A DNA stretch of 64,000 nucleotides from assembly GCA_031771865.1 (NCBI GenBank), contig JASISA010000022.1:2542001-2606000 (forward strand), in the 5' to 3' direction. Shown here in pieces: positions 1-11,300 of this stretch. Each line of letters opens with the position of its first letter. Within the stretch, counting starts at the first letter, position 1. Origin of the DNA: Nothophaeocryptopus gaeumannii (taxonomy: Eukaryota > Ascomycota > Dothideomycetes > Mycosphaerellales > Mycosphaerellaceae). Made by a program: the position numbers and the translations under genes. Under the pieces are notes generated by a model. The model searched no databases, was not told the DNA's origin, and worked only from the letters and a program-made list of their open reading frames with translations.

Positions 1-412
1 CATCAAAGTTGCCTTTGTAAGCTGCGGTCATCAGGGCGGTCCTGCCCTTCTTGTTCTTTGCTTCCAGGTGAGCGCCGTGGTCTGTGAGGACCTCAGCAAT
101 GGCCGTGAGTCCATACTCTGCCGCTCGAAGCAGACCAGGGGGCTTGCTTGTTGGTTGGCTGGGATCCTTACACGGGTAATCCGCATCCGCGCCACGCGTT
201 AACAAGAATCTGGCAACATCCACGAAGCCCCTGTCGCAAGCTCGAACAAGCCCTATCGAAAGCAGTTGTTGCAGGTTTCGATGGCTTTTGGCATCGTGGA
301 GGACTTCGCGTACTTTGACCACGTTGTCCGCTTCAACAGCGCGTAGTAGTCGAGGCTCCGGGCGATCGTGGGCACTATCGCCGCTCTGCAGACTGACAGG
401 CCTCTTCGGCAT
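1..412 (-). CDS. Ankyrin-repeat protein, 5' (N-terminal) part only
   Basis: An open frame starts at ATG 412-410 and runs off the left edge of the window, giving about 137 residues. From about residue 60 the sequence shows ankyrin-type repeats: a helix pair containing VDVARFLLTRGADAD, then LTAIAEVLTDHGAHLEAKNK followed by KGRTALMTAAYKGNFD. These match the usual pattern of helix, LL-x-x-GA, then a G-x-T-A-L turn. The first 50 residues carry no repeat. Ankyrin repeats are protein-interaction scaffolds, so no reaction can be assigned, and the missing C-terminal part may hold other domains. The start was chosen because it is the first ATG of the frame. The family is clear; the function is unknown. 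Confidence 0.75.
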   Translation of the reverse strand, partial: MPKRPVSLQSGDSAHDRPEPRLLRAVEADNVVKVREVLHDAKSHRNLQQLLSIGLVRACDRGFVDVARFLLTRGADADYPCKDPSQPTSKPPGLLRAAEYGLTAIAEVLTDHGAHLEAKNKKGRTALMTAAYKGNFD

Positions 413-1289
413 TTCGTGTATTGCCGAGCCGTGAGCTCCAGGTCATATTATTGTTCGAGGACGTTGACTTGGTCTTGGCGTATGTTTCGGCGATGCTGAA
501 CGCGGGTGAGATTCACCAGTCGAAGCGCGCGCTCTCCGGGCGTGGATGGTGTTGGCGCCCAAGAATGTTGTTGTCGGCTTAGTGCTCGGATGTATGCGAT
601 GCTGCGGTCGATGCAAGAGATGAATTGTGATGGTCTATCTCTTGAGGTCGCCAGCCCCTCGACAATCTCTCGTGCGTCTGGTGCTACCGGGGCTGAGCTA
701 AGCGAACCGCATGTGCAGTGAACGATGAAGGTGAGTGCGCAAGAGGCCTTTGAACAGACCGCTCAATGGTCAAGATGGGCATTTCGATTGATATGGCGTT
801 CAACGACGCGTCGATTCCCGAATGGGTCGTTGAACGTGGCTTGGCACGAAGCAAAGATGAAGCGAACTAGACAGATTCCCTCGCTCTTGCCTCCACCAAC
901 AAGCTTTTGGGCAATCCCTGATAGGCAAAGCGTCCTTGATCTCTCGACGGCACCTCGATTCCTCGCCAGAGGATTCGGACAGTCCTCACCATCAGCACAA
1001 CACCTACTGGTCCATGTCACCTCGCTCCATCTCGCTCCATGATCTTGAAGACGACTGGACCAGACGGAATTGCGCCAAGCGCGAAACACATTCCGACTCA
1101 TATGCTGATCCCACGGCAATCGTTCTCCTGCTGGCCCTAACTTGCATTCCACCTACTAGTTGCTCCTCGGAAGCCGGATAGCCCCGCCATCCAGCTACAT
1201 CTGCATTGTGAGTATTGGGATATGAAGAGTACAACATCTGTTCTTCCTTCAGCTTCATCAATTTCGCTTTTCCTCGGTGTGCTCCAGTC
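413..1289. other. Intergenic, divergent promoters, no supported gene
   Basis: This stretch separates the ankyrin gene (minus) from the SDR gene (plus). Several open frames of 70-130 codons occur on both strands, but none shows recognisable domain content or a convincing composition. It probably contains both promoters. Confidence 0.5.
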
Positions 1290-2322
1290 ATGCCTCTCGA
1301 ATTCTCCAGAAGCCTTACAACAGCCTTCGCTGCTCTTGGCGCTCTCTGGGCTGTCAACAAGACGTACCATCTTGCTTCTCTCTTTCATCTATATTTCATA
1401 CGAAAGAGCCTCCTCAGTCGCTATCGACAAGTTAAGAGCGGACAGGGCCAGTCTGAAGAGCCTGCCTGGGCCTTGATGTACGATGCTTATCCAGCTGTGG
1501 ATTCATTCAACTAATAATCACAGAACTGGTGCAACAGACGGCATTGGCCGCGCATTCGCAGAGGAGCTGTGCCAGGAAGGCTTCAACGTGATCATACACG
1601 GCAGGAACGAAAAGAAGCTCGAAGTGGAGAGGCAGAAACTACTTGATCGCTGGCCGAACAGTCAAATCCGGGTTTTGAGGATCGACGCCTCCAAGGAAGC
1701 AGGAAATGCCACCGCGTGTACAGACGCTGCTCGAGCGGCGGAAGAAGTCAACTTGAAGATCTTAATCAACAATGTGGGCGGGACTTCCGGCATGCCAGCA
1801 TTTGGGCCTCTTCACGAACGACAGTCAGAAGAATGCCGCGCTTTCATCGACGTCAACTTGCGCTTCCCGACCGAGCTCACACGAGCACTACTTCCACAGC
1901 TACGGCGCAATGGGCCCTCCCTCGTCATCAACGTCGGAAGTGCAACAAGCGACTTCGGCTTACCCTACCTGTCCGTCTACTCTGGCAGCAAAGGATACAA
2001 CAGGTGCTGGTCTCGTTGCCTTACGTCCGAAATGCGTGCAGAAGGAATGGATGTGGAAGTCATCTGCTTCATCGTCTCCGCCGTGTCGACAGACTATACA
2101 CCCCGAGACCCCTCGCTATTCGCACCCAGCGCCAACAAGCTAGCAAGAAGCGCTCTAAACCTCATCGGTTGCGGCGGAAGCTCCGTCTACGCATACTGGC
2201 CACACGCTCTACAAGCTGGCTTCCTCGACGCAGCGCCGACCTGGATATCAGACAGACTCGTCGTCAACGCGGGAAGGGTTGAATACGAAAACGAGAAGCA
2301 AAAGCTAGCTAAACGACAATGA
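1290..2322 (+). CDS. Short-chain dehydrogenase/reductase, 17-beta-HSD12 / 3-ketoacyl-CoA reductase type
   Basis: Two exons, 1290-1477 and 1524-2322, are joined across a 46-nt intron with a CTAATAATCACAG end; the product is 328 aa. Splicing restores the Rossmann motif TGATDGIG (residues 64-71), which neither exon reading alone explains. The conserved NNVGG of the SDR fold follows, then the catalytic serine region INVGSAT and the YSGSK pair (Tyr215, Lys219). A hydrophobic segment near residues 10-30 suggests an ER membrane anchor. Length, N-terminal anchor and motif order fit the very-long-chain 3-oxoacyl-CoA reductase / 17-beta-hydroxysteroid dehydrogenase 12 family, which reduces ketoacyl-CoA or steroid ketones with NADPH at the ER. 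The exact substrate is an inference. A second, more canonical copy may exist elsewhere, since the C-terminus (KQKLAKRQ) lacks a clear KKXX signal. Confidence 0.82.
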
Positions 2323-2375
2323 TGCCCAGCTATTGAACTATCTTGACCTCTAATCCACACCTCTCCGCATCCACA

Positions 2376-2890
2376 CTACACTCGGTACCCACCACCATAC
2401 ATCCCCACCGGCTCAATCACAACCCTTACCGTCCTTCCCAAGTCTTGCTCCGCATCATTTCTCAATATCGATTCCTCCCATATCCTTCGTCCCTGCATCT
2501 CACGAACAATGATCTGTAGAGGTCGTCCGACAATCCACCGGGGCTGCAAGAGATCACTCGCTGATTCGATTCCTTCGTACAGAGTTGGACAGATACCCTC
2601 GCATCGGACGAAGGAGTGGAGGTATGTGCGTGGGACGCCGCGGGCGGAGACTGTGACGATGTAGGACGTTCGTACTGGACTCGTTTGCCTGTCCAGTACA
2701 TGTCCGTTCACGTCGCCGACGAACCGCATGGAGCGGCTACAATGATCTCGATCATCTTCCTACCAATCGATCTCAGACTCATCCATCTACTTGTTGGAGA
2801 AGCTCGTGGCTTGTGTTCGAACGCCTCTGCGGCCGTAGCTCGATATGTGCGGTGCAGTATCACAGCGCCAGTATCTAGGCCCAAATCCAC
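2376..2890 (-). CDS. Hypothetical protein, probable two-exon 3' end, unrecognised
   Basis: An open frame from 2736 down to 2376 ends in GMYGGGYRV. A plausible intron (2790 down to 2737, 54 nt, GTAGAT...TTGTAG) joins it to an upstream frame that reads through SSYGRRGVRTQATSFSNN. Intron length and signals match the other genes of the window, which is the main support. I could not find a convincing start codon and recognise no domain. It lies between the SDR and SPP genes on the opposite strand. It could be a relic or a real short gene. Confidence 0.35.
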
Positions 2891-3342
2891 TACGTGACTA
2901 CGTGAGCCCGTATGAAGTCTAGGGCTGCTTCTAGGGTGGCGTATGGGCCGTAGTGATCAACACTCGGTATCGGAGAGATTTGTCTGTGGAGGATGAAGCA
3001 GACAGCGAAGTCCGAGGATTGGAGGGACGCGTCGAGCCTGCCTTCAACACTCCCCACCCCCCTGCACGAGCCTCATGCCTCATGCAGCGGGCCGAACCGA
3101 GCCAGCGATCTGCCGGAAGCATGCATAGGGATGATGCCTGTTCGCCTGACGACATGTGGCATTTGCGCGCTCTCAAAATAGCTGGGGCTGGTTGCGCCTG
3201 CTGGTCGTGAAGATGCTGAGCAGTTGCACTTACCTTGCTTCATAGGGACACGTACGCCTCACACATACGAACCCTTCAAGACTAATGGCAGGTTGACCAA
3301 CACAACACCCCAGCTCACAACGAGAGCAATCCATCAGCCAAC
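2891..3342. other. Intergenic, upstream of signal peptide peptidase
   Basis: No supported gene is present. The last 100 bases are CA-rich (for example CAACACAACACCCCAGC), as is common just upstream of fungal start codons, and probably hold the 5' leader of the SPP gene. Confidence 0.5.
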
Positions 3343-5229
3343 ATGGCATCGACCGGCGACTTCAACGAGCTGCTCGAAGCAGCCGCCTACCACTTCGAGC
3401 AGAACCGCCCTCTCATTCCAATGTACATCCACCTGCTACTGGCCGCCCTCTTCCCAATCTACATCGGCGCTCACGCCTCGCTGTCACGCCCATCTTCCGC
3501 AGCAAAGCCGAAGAAGAAGAAGCAAGGCGAGGACGACACCGACGATGAAGAGGCCATCCAGAAGATGGAGGGTTTGACGCCTAAGGACGCCATCGTCTTT
3601 CCAATCACCGCCGGCTTAGTTCTCGCAGGTCTATACTGGTTGATTCAATCGTACGGCGCCAGCGTGATCAACACTGTGCTTGGTTTCTACTTCTCCTTAA
3701 TCGGCACATACAGTGTTGGCAGGTTGATCAACGACTCATGGACGACTGTTGCTAGTGTGCTCATGCCCACGTACTACAAGGACCATGGCAAGATATGGAA
3801 GGTTCAAAACAATGAGCGAAAGGTCACAGCCTCGGACACGAAAGGCAATAAGCTCGCTGAGAGGACGTCGCCACTTGTCGGACCTCTTGGACACCTGCCG
3901 CTGCCACAGCCTCTCCTCAACCTGGCATGGGTCTCGCAAGACATCGTGAAGCAAAAGTTCACTGTCACGGGATACGCGAAAGATGTCTTCGACTTCCGGG
4001 CTATCATGACCCAGCACAATGTCTTGTCTGGCATATGTGGTGTTGCAGCTATCGCCTACTCGCCTCTTGTTGACAAGCCATGGTACCTTACCAACCTTCA
4101 AGGCTTTGCTGTCTGCTATGGTGCACTGCAGCTCATGTCGCCAACCACTTTCACTACAGGCACCTTGATCCTCAGCGGCCTCTTCTTCTATGATATCTGG
4201 GCCGTGTTTTTCACCCCACTGATGGTCACGGTGGCCAAGAACCTGGATGTGCCAATAAAGTTGCTCTTTCCACGTCCACAAGAGCCTCCTGCCACGCCCG
4301 GTGCGGCACCAACCCGGAGCTACAGCATGCTCGGGCTAGGTGATATCGTCCTGCCTGGCTTGATGATTGCTCTGGCGCTTCGCTTTGATCTCCACATGCA
4401 CTACCAGCGCAAGTCACAGGCCATTCAGAAATCTGACCAGTCGAACAACGATGGTTCGGACAAAGTCGACAAGGCCGAGTACGTCAATGTGACTGGCAAC
4501 TGGGGCGAGAAGCTATGGACTCGCGGCGCAGCTCCAGCATCCCTGCCAGCCCAGCTCTCCACATCCTTTTCCAAGCCATACTTCACAGCTTCGATGGTCG
4601 GCTACGTCGTTGGTATGCTAACTACGCTCGTCTTCATGTCCATATTTCAGCACGCTCAGCCAGCCCTGCTTTACCTCGTTCCTGGAGTTCTGATCAGCAC
4701 GTGGGGTACTGGTCTGGTCCGTGGTGAATTGAAAGAGATGTGGAACTTCACAGAAGCCATTACTGGTGAGGCCGACGATGCAGATAGCGACGAAAAGGAA
4801 GATTCAAAGCCTTCGAAGGGAATTTTTGCCAATCTTTGGGAAGAGATCTTTGGTAGCAGCGACGAGCCTAAGAAGGACGACAAGACAGACCAGGGCTTTG
4901 ATATGAAGAAAAACGAGTCCGACAAGGACAAGGAGGGCAAGCCGAACCGTGATCCAGACACCATATTCACGTTCAACGTTTCTCGACACAAGCGGCGAAG
5001 CTCATCGAACGCCAGAAGCAAGAACGACGATGCCGCTCAAGATGACGGTCCGCGACTGAAAGTTCAGCAGTACGGCAAAGGCCACAAGTCCTCCGAATCT
5101 GGCTCTGAAGACGCAGTCCTCATCTCTAGCGCCGACCTCGATTGTGCTCAGAACAGTCCCGAAGAGCCGCGCTATCGCACAATCAGCACGCAGAACGGGA
5201 CAGCAGAGAAGCACCAGAGACTTGATTAG
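3343..5229 (+). CDS. Signal peptide peptidase (intramembrane aspartyl protease)
   Basis: A single 628-residue ORF. The GxGD-protease signature is complete: FFYDIWAVFF with catalytic Asp284, LGLGDIVLPG with catalytic Asp334, and the QPAL motif (PAL at 440-442). About nine hydrophobic helices lie between residues 25 and 455. This ER-resident enzyme cleaves type II transmembrane segments, such as spent signal peptides, within the bilayer; in fungi the family also acts in hypoxia signalling through SREBP cleavage. Charged low-complexity stretches occur at 56-75 (KKKKQGEDDTDDEE) and in a C-terminal cytosolic tail from about 475 that is disordered and rich in Lys, Asp and Ser. The tail is longer than in animal SPP (about 380 aa in total), which is typical of fungal members. 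The start was chosen at the first ATG of the frame, in context CAACATGG. Confidence 0.93.
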   Translation: MASTGDFNELLEAAAYHFEQNRPLIPMYIHLLLAALFPIYIGAHASLSRPSSAAKPKKKKQGEDDTDDEEAIQKMEGLTPKDAIVFPITAGLVLAGLYWLIQSYGASVINTVLGFYFSLIGTYSVGRLINDSWTTVASVLMPTYYKDHGKIWKVQNNERKVTASDTKGNKLAERTSPLVGPLGHLPLPQPLLNLAWVSQDIVKQKFTVTGYAKDVFDFRAIMTQHNVLSGICGVAAIAYSPLVDKPWYLTNLQGFAVCYGALQLMSPTTFTTGTLILSGLFFYDIWAVFFTPLMVTVAKNLDVPIKLLFPRPQEPPATPGAAPTRSYSMLGLGDIVLPGLMIALALRFDLHMHYQRKSQAIQKSDQSNNDGSDKVDKAEYVNVTGNWGEKLWTRGAAPASLPAQLSTSFSKPYFTASMVGYVVGMLTTLVFMSIFQHAQPALLYLVPGVLISTWGTGLVRGELKEMWNFTEAITGEADDADSDEKEDSKPSKGIFANLWEEIFGSSDEPKKDDKTDQGFDMKKNESDKDKEGKPNRDPDTIFTFNVSRHKRRSSSNARSKNDDAAQDDGPRLKVQQYGKGHKSSESGSEDAVLISSADLDCAQNSPEEPRYRTISTQNGTAEKHQRLD

Positions 5230-6095
5230 GATGACGACTCTGGAGTGCGCTCGGTTCCCCTCCTCCCTTGATTGTAGCGCAAGCTCGTCAGAAGACGAGA
5301 TGTCGAAACTGACCATCAATACTGAAGCTATGAAGAGCGTCTCAAAAGACCTGCAGGAACCTTGACGAGTGGTCAGATTGGAGAACTGGAAGCTTCAAAG
5401 GCGAGAGTTCAGTGCGTAGACCTAGTGGCCCTCGAGCTTTACTTCCTGGCAACTCTACCGGAATCTCCACATATCCTCATGGCCTCCTTCCGGACATGCA
5501 TTTTGTCCAATGATAAGGCGATGCTTGATCTTGCATGGGTTATGGCCACATCAGCGCTCCTCAGCATCGCTTCTGTCGCCATCGTCATTGTCAAAGTTCT
5601 TGGACGATGTACCCATCGACCAGACTAAGCACAATCGACGGCCAAGATAAAAAGGCGACTGATCGCCAGCCATTCTGTCCCTGCTCCGCAACGCTTCGTA
5701 CTGCGATGAATCAAATGGCCTGGATCCTCGTCTTCGCGAGCATTGCCGCTGGGACGAACTTGCTTGCGATATGGTACCTCCTCTGCGATATTACGGTGCA
5801 GGGCGAGGTGGCGGAAGGGATTCTCCATGACTTCATCCTCATAACGAAGATTCTTCGCAGCCTTGCTGGGTTTCCGGTTTTTGGGAGTGCGATCTGGGAG
5901 GTTCGCGTGCTCTACGAAGACGATAAGACGACGTTGTCGATTGAAGCGTCATCGGCCTGAGGAGGGAGGTCTTCTGGACAAGGCATACTGGAATGTGTAT
6001 GGTCCCATCCTTTGGAGGGAAGAGGAGGGGTTTGAGGATGTGATTGCAACGCTTGCTCACTGCGAAGAAGCAGACATCTAATCATTAGAGCAGAG
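5230..6095. other. Mostly intergenic; possible small membrane ORFs
   Basis: Two short plus-strand frames each encode one strongly hydrophobic helix: 5479-5628 (WVMATSALLSIASVAIVIVK) and 5706-5960 (AWILVFASIAAGTNLLAIWY). They could be exons of one small membrane protein, but no splice pair I tried kept both frames open, so they are not called as a gene. The rest shows nothing. Confidence 0.3.
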
Positions 6096-7176
6096 CTACC
6101 CAGATAGAAGTCCATCAGTACCGATATCAAGATCATCTTCGTCTATCCCTCCACCCATCATTCGACTATGAGCTAACCTTCTCAACTCCCCTTTCTTCCG
6201 AAGTCCTTCTGCACGTTTCCTTGCTCTCCGTGCGTCGGCGTCTTCCCATTCCCCATTCTCGCCATCTCCGCGCTTCGATGTAGAACTGCCCTTCTCTGCA
6301 TTTGAGATGAGTCGCAAAAGGGTTTCTCGAAATCGTTCCTTCCTTGCAGTGTTGGTGAGGAAGCGTTGATTCGCTACGTCGACTAAGGTGCGGAGATATT
6401 CCTCCGTGACCATTAATCGAATCTCGCCTTCTGAGTCTTGATAGCCGATTATGCTATCTAGGCCGAGTCCTGTGGTGCGAATCCCGACGTGAGGGTTGGG
6501 GGAGATGTTAGGGTTTGGTGAGGTTATGCCTTGGATTCCGGACTCGCGGAAGCCGGAGGACATTGCTGCTGAGTGGGCGAGTTGCGCGTTGGGGAGGGAG
6601 GAGGTGAGGATGTGGAGGATCTAGGACGACGTATGAGAAGGAGAACCCTTACCGTCAGGGCTTTTTTTTGCAATGGAGGTGCCTGTGACTTACCATGGGT
6701 TCGAATTTGAAATGGATGAATCTTGGTGGAGGTTTACTCCCTGGTCGGGGATATGATTTCTCTTGATCTTGAGGGAGTTGGAAGAGTTCTAGCAACGTCC
6801 CTGGTGCTTGGAGGGCTGTCGTGTCGAGAGGATCGTGAGAAACGTAGAGCCATTTCCCACCTCCCTTTCCCTGACTCGAAGCACTCCCTCCACCGCCTTC
6901 ACCTGTCCGTTCACCCTCTTCATCATCCTCATCATCCTCCTCCCCCCTTGTGGTAGTAGATTTTGGCGCTCCTTCCAAAAAAACCGCAACACGTCCCGCA
7001 CAACTGCTTGTTGTAACGAAGCCTTCCAGTGCGTTGATCTCATCCACAAGCTCTCGTATCCCGGCATCTACGCTGCCTTTCGGTGAGAGATCCGTATATT
7101 CCGCATCCGGCACAGACAGTTCCTGGAGGATCTTGGATTTCTTCTGAGCGAAGGATATGCTTGCTAGTGGCGGCAT
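6096..7176 (-). CDS. TYW3: tRNA wybutosine-synthesizing protein 3 (TYW3-like methyltransferase)
   Basis: Two exons, 7176-6694 and 6620-6096, flank a 73-nt intron (GTAAGT...TCCTAG); the product is 335 aa. The N-terminal half carries the TYW3 core: FAQKKSKILQEL, then VTTSSCAGRVAVF (the conserved T-T-S-S-C-S/A-G-R motif), and the strand HFKFEPM at the exon 1 end that leads into ILHILTSSLPNAQ in exon 2. TYW3 performs an S-adenosylmethionine-dependent methylation during conversion of G37 of phenylalanine tRNA to wybutosine. An acidic insertion (EEDDEDDEEGERT) and a Gly/Ser-rich loop split the core. The C-terminal 100 residues are basic and helical, with few conserved motifs. The protein is somewhat longer than the yeast homologue (about 270 aa). 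Confidence 0.88.
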
Positions 7177-8386
7177 CTTTTGGCGTTGTTGCGGCGGGCT
7201 GTCCTGGTGTCTTCACATGGCTTTCAAAACAAGTGCTTGGCTGTTTTGCAGTGGCGCACTACCGGATGTCCTCGGTGTTAAGGTTCAATGTCAAGGGCAT
7301 CGATGTTAGAAGCAGTTATGGTGGCAATCTCTACAACATGGGAAGCCGTGTAATAGACTTTGCACGTCCGTTGGCCGCCGAAGAAAATGCGCCAATGAAA
7401 TGGCTGAAGAGTTTGGAGAAGGGGCAGGCGGCTTCAGAAGTGATTTTAAATAGTGATCGAGAGATTTTGAAGTCTTTCGAACGGTTCGAGGCGTTCGATA
7501 TCATTCAATACGAGAAGTCTCGCTGGAGTCTGAGGATAAGTGTGCATTTGCCTGCATGGTTCAAGATTACTCTTCCCAAATTTCACCATTCCACGAATTT
7601 CTCTAATTCGAATTTTTCTCTCTCAAGGACCGTTACGAACTCGGAGAGCTACGGAGCTTTGCAAGACTTATCCTGTCACTTGTCAAAGCATTTCTCTCTA
7701 TTCACATTTCCATCCGACGTTGTTGCTGTCGACGTTTCCGAAGTCAGGCCTTGGAATCGTCTAACCCTAAGGTATGGCTGATCGCCTGACCGCAATGAAA
7801 CCCGTCCGTCTACGGGTTCGCAGGTCGTGTTCAACACAGTCGTTCCGGTCAGCATAACAGGACAGAGAAAGTAGTGTAGCAGTTCGTTTCATAATAATAT
7901 ATAAATGACAGGTATCGCTAACAACAGAGTATCAAAATATCCCAATCACCCGACTTTCCTCCTCTCTCCAGCTTACCACTCTATCCAAATTCCATCCATG
8001 CATTACTCCTTTGCAAACGCCATGCGTTGACAAAGGTTTTGGTATCTCTTGTGCCCAAAAGGAGCGTGCAAACAATGCCTGCCGTTGCAGCTGAGGTTCC
8101 CACCCTTTCTCCAGGCAGGTCTGTCTGGTGGATTATGTACAAAAGTCCGACATCCGCGGCTCTAGATGTGTCAGAAAAAACAGCTCATCTTTTTCCTCCT
8201 CATATCCCAAGCGGCCTATCGCGGCCGTCGCAGTCAAAACGTAGACGCAAAAAGCATTGGTATCTCGTGCGCGCCTTCTCTTCGTGTTCTTTCGCCTTGG
8301 TCGTGTTCAATCTCACTCATTCAAACATACTTCTTCGCAGTTGCCGGCCGTGAAGTCGTTGGCGTCGCGGCTCTCTGCCCGGATTG
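7177..8386. other. Intergenic between TYW3 and the flippase gene
   Basis: No gene is supported. A 232-codon plus-strand open frame covers part of it but has no domain and overlaps the TYW3 start. The stretch contains one copy of a short dispersed sequence (7333-7403). From about 7890 it is AT-rich (for example ATAATATATAAATGACAGG), consistent with 3' flanking DNA. Confidence 0.5.
7333..7403 (+). repeat. Short dispersed element, copy A
   Basis: About 57-65 bases here align with 37879-37951 at roughly three quarters identity. Many differences fall at third codon positions, in either reading direction. In the plus frame both read NMGS-VID--LPL--E-NAP with a one-base gap in the other copy. It may be a fragment of an old coding or transposon-derived sequence. 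No larger element borders it. Confidence 0.4.
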
Positions 8387-11300
8387 TCACCGCCTCAGAT
8401 CATCAGAGATGTCTTCTTTCCGACTCGGCGCCTTCTGGTTCCCTTGACTGTTACTACTCTCCACCCTGGACAGGTATGCCGCAGATGTGAAGTCGTGACT
8501 GGCTTCGAACGAGGGCCTCGTCCGGTCCATGCTCGATCGCAATCGGTCGAAAGACGGTCTGGGTCGGTCGAAGCTGGGCCGTTCAGGCGCTTGCGCGGGA
8601 AAGTCGTAGTCGGTCCTTTGTATTGTCGGCGTTGTCGCTGCCATCCCAGTATTCGCTTGGCTGTAAGTCGGCGGGAACGCTCGGTCTATGCTACTTCCGT
8701 GCCCGGTGTAATCAGTACCATCGCTGCCGTTATGCGAGCGAGGGTTCTGAGTTGTCGCTGTAGCAGCGATGCTGGGCGGGTAGATCGGTCTCATATCCTC
8801 GTCCATTGTGTGTCGACCATTAACGTTCTTGGGACTTCCATTCCTGCGATGACCGATCACCTTGCCGTCTTCGCCAGGCTTCTGGCTGATCTCGGAGCTC
8901 GTGGTACTCTCAGCGAGCTTGTCAGCTTGTGGTCCCACCTTTTGAGGGTCGACTTCCTTGAGGTAGTCGAATTTGCCTTGTCGGATTTGCTCGCGCACGA
9001 TATCGATGTCCAGTGGCATGTACATCTTCTGGAAGGCCTTGGAGGCGAAGCGTGGTAGCAAGCACATGATAATGGTGAGGAGTCCAACACACCAGAAGGA
9101 TAGGGCGCCATAGACTTGTGGAGCGGCCTCGTAGAAGGTAAAACCAGCAGTGAAAGCGGTGTAAACACCAGTCCAGAACCAGATAAGAAGGATGGAGATC
9201 GCCACCATCAGGCACATGAACCAATCCCATCGGTAGGTGTTGAGTAGAATGTAAACGTTGACGACAACCACCGTCGGGTTGGCAATATAAACGCCGAGGC
9301 GCTTGTAGTCGTTGATGTCGCGTCCACTCTCGGTCGTAAAATTGGCTGGCTGGAACATGCAGTATGTGAAGAAGAAGCAGATGATCGACTGGTAAAGACC
9401 GTCAATCATGTACGTCCAGAACTTCAGCTGTGTCCACTCCTTTTGCTCGATACCACGGCGGTACAGTTGCGGCACGGCTAGTGACACCTTGTCGTCCACG
9501 TCCTGATCAAGAATACCCTGGAAGATGATTGGCAGGGAGGTAAAGGCCAGGTTGTAGAGCAGGATGTAAGTGTAGTCGAAGGCGTACGAGCAGTCGAAGT
9601 TGGCGAAGATCTGGTACCAGAACAGAGCGAAGGTCCAAATGATATTCTGATCATGTTAGCGTGTCAATCTCATCTTGAATGGGGTGACTGATCTTACCTT
9701 GTAGAAGAAATTGGCGATACATTCGGCCATTCTTCGATAATCCCAACGTCCATGGACCAGCAGCAGCCTCGTCAGAAATCTAAATTGGCCGATGGCATAG
9801 TCAGAGCTCATGACAGCCTGTCTCCCTTCTTCACCAGCGATACCAACACCGACGTCTGCTTCTTGGATCATAGCAACATCGTTTGCGCCGTCACCGATAG
9901 ACAGTGTCATGACCTCAAGGGTATGTTTGACCAAAGCGACCACGGCTGCCTTCTGCGCAGGGCTTACACGACAGCAGAGTACAGATCTGCATTCCTTGCA
10001 GAGCAGCAGGAATTTCTGTCGCAGGTCTTCGTGGAGGACAAGCTTTAGAGTGTCACCATCAATGACAAGCGCATGTGTGGGTGCGGGAGGCTCGTGGTTC
10101 TTCTTGGCCGCCTTGAGCTCCTCGTCGGATCCATCCCTCCCGAAAGTGGCCAGATTCTTGTCGAGCTCCGCTTCAGCGCCTGCGTGATCATCTTCATCGA
10201 CCTTCAATACAATCAAGTCCATGTCGTTATCAAGCAGATTGCAAGAGAATCCAATGTTGATGGCCGTCTCAACTTTGTCACCAGTCAAGACCCAAAGCTT
10301 GATACCGGCCTGGGCGAGAAGAGCAATAGAGTCCGGAACACCATCTTGCAGTCTGTCCTCGATAGCTGTGCCTCCAAGTAAGGTGAGATCTCGCTCAATG
10401 CGATCTGAAACCTCCTCGAGTTTGGCTTCGCGGTCCGTGACCGAAGCAGCGGCAAGTTCGTGATCCGCATTCCACTTCTGGTATTCGTCTTCATCAAGCT
10501 CTTTCTGTGCAATGCACAGTGTTCGCAAGCCTTCTCGAGCGAACATTTCCAATTGTTCGGCAGTCGACTTGCGCAATTCCGGCTGTTCACCCTTCTTCAG
10601 GCGAGAATAGATGATGCTGTCGGCACCTTTGCAGAAGAGGATGATCTTCCCGTTCGGCATGCGCATAATCGCACTCATTCGCTTCCTGGTGGAATTGAAC
10701 TCGAGAATGTTCAAGACGCTGCACTCGCGCTCCTCGCCAAGAACATTCAAGATGATGCCATCGTTGGATCTTCCGATTACGGTATAGCCAACATCTCGCG
10801 CAGTCGCGACCAGGGCTGCCTCGTCCGGAGATTGAGCCTTGAACTCAATCTTTGGCGGGTCGCCCGGGGTACGCTCTGTGATGACGCTATGACACAGTGC
10901 CAGCGCAAGCATAAACTGCTCTGTCGCAGCCTTTTGCACTGGGCCACTGTCACCGCGCAGATCCTGAATGTAGTCGGGCGCAACGAATGTGACCTCGTCA
11001 TCTCGAAGATATGGGTTGTTGTGCATCTTCCGAATGTGCTCGATCATCTTGACACGGTCTTCAGCGATGCGCTTGCGCTCCTCAGTTGCGACCTCCTCGA
11101 CGTTGATGCCTTGTCGCTTCTGCATGCCTGCGAGCGCTTCCGTATAAGCCTCTCCGTAGGGCACGCCGTTGACAGTACACTTCTTGAACTCCATGACGTT
11201 CTGCGTGAGCGTTCCAGTCTTGTCAGAGAAGATGTACTCGATCTGGCCCAAATCATCCGAGATATTCCACGACTTGGGCGTACAAGGATAGTCGATCTTT

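Noticed and set aside
7083..7781. 232-codon plus-strand ORF
   Set aside because: It begins inside TYW3, has no recognisable domain and spans the dispersed element, so it is probably a chance opening.
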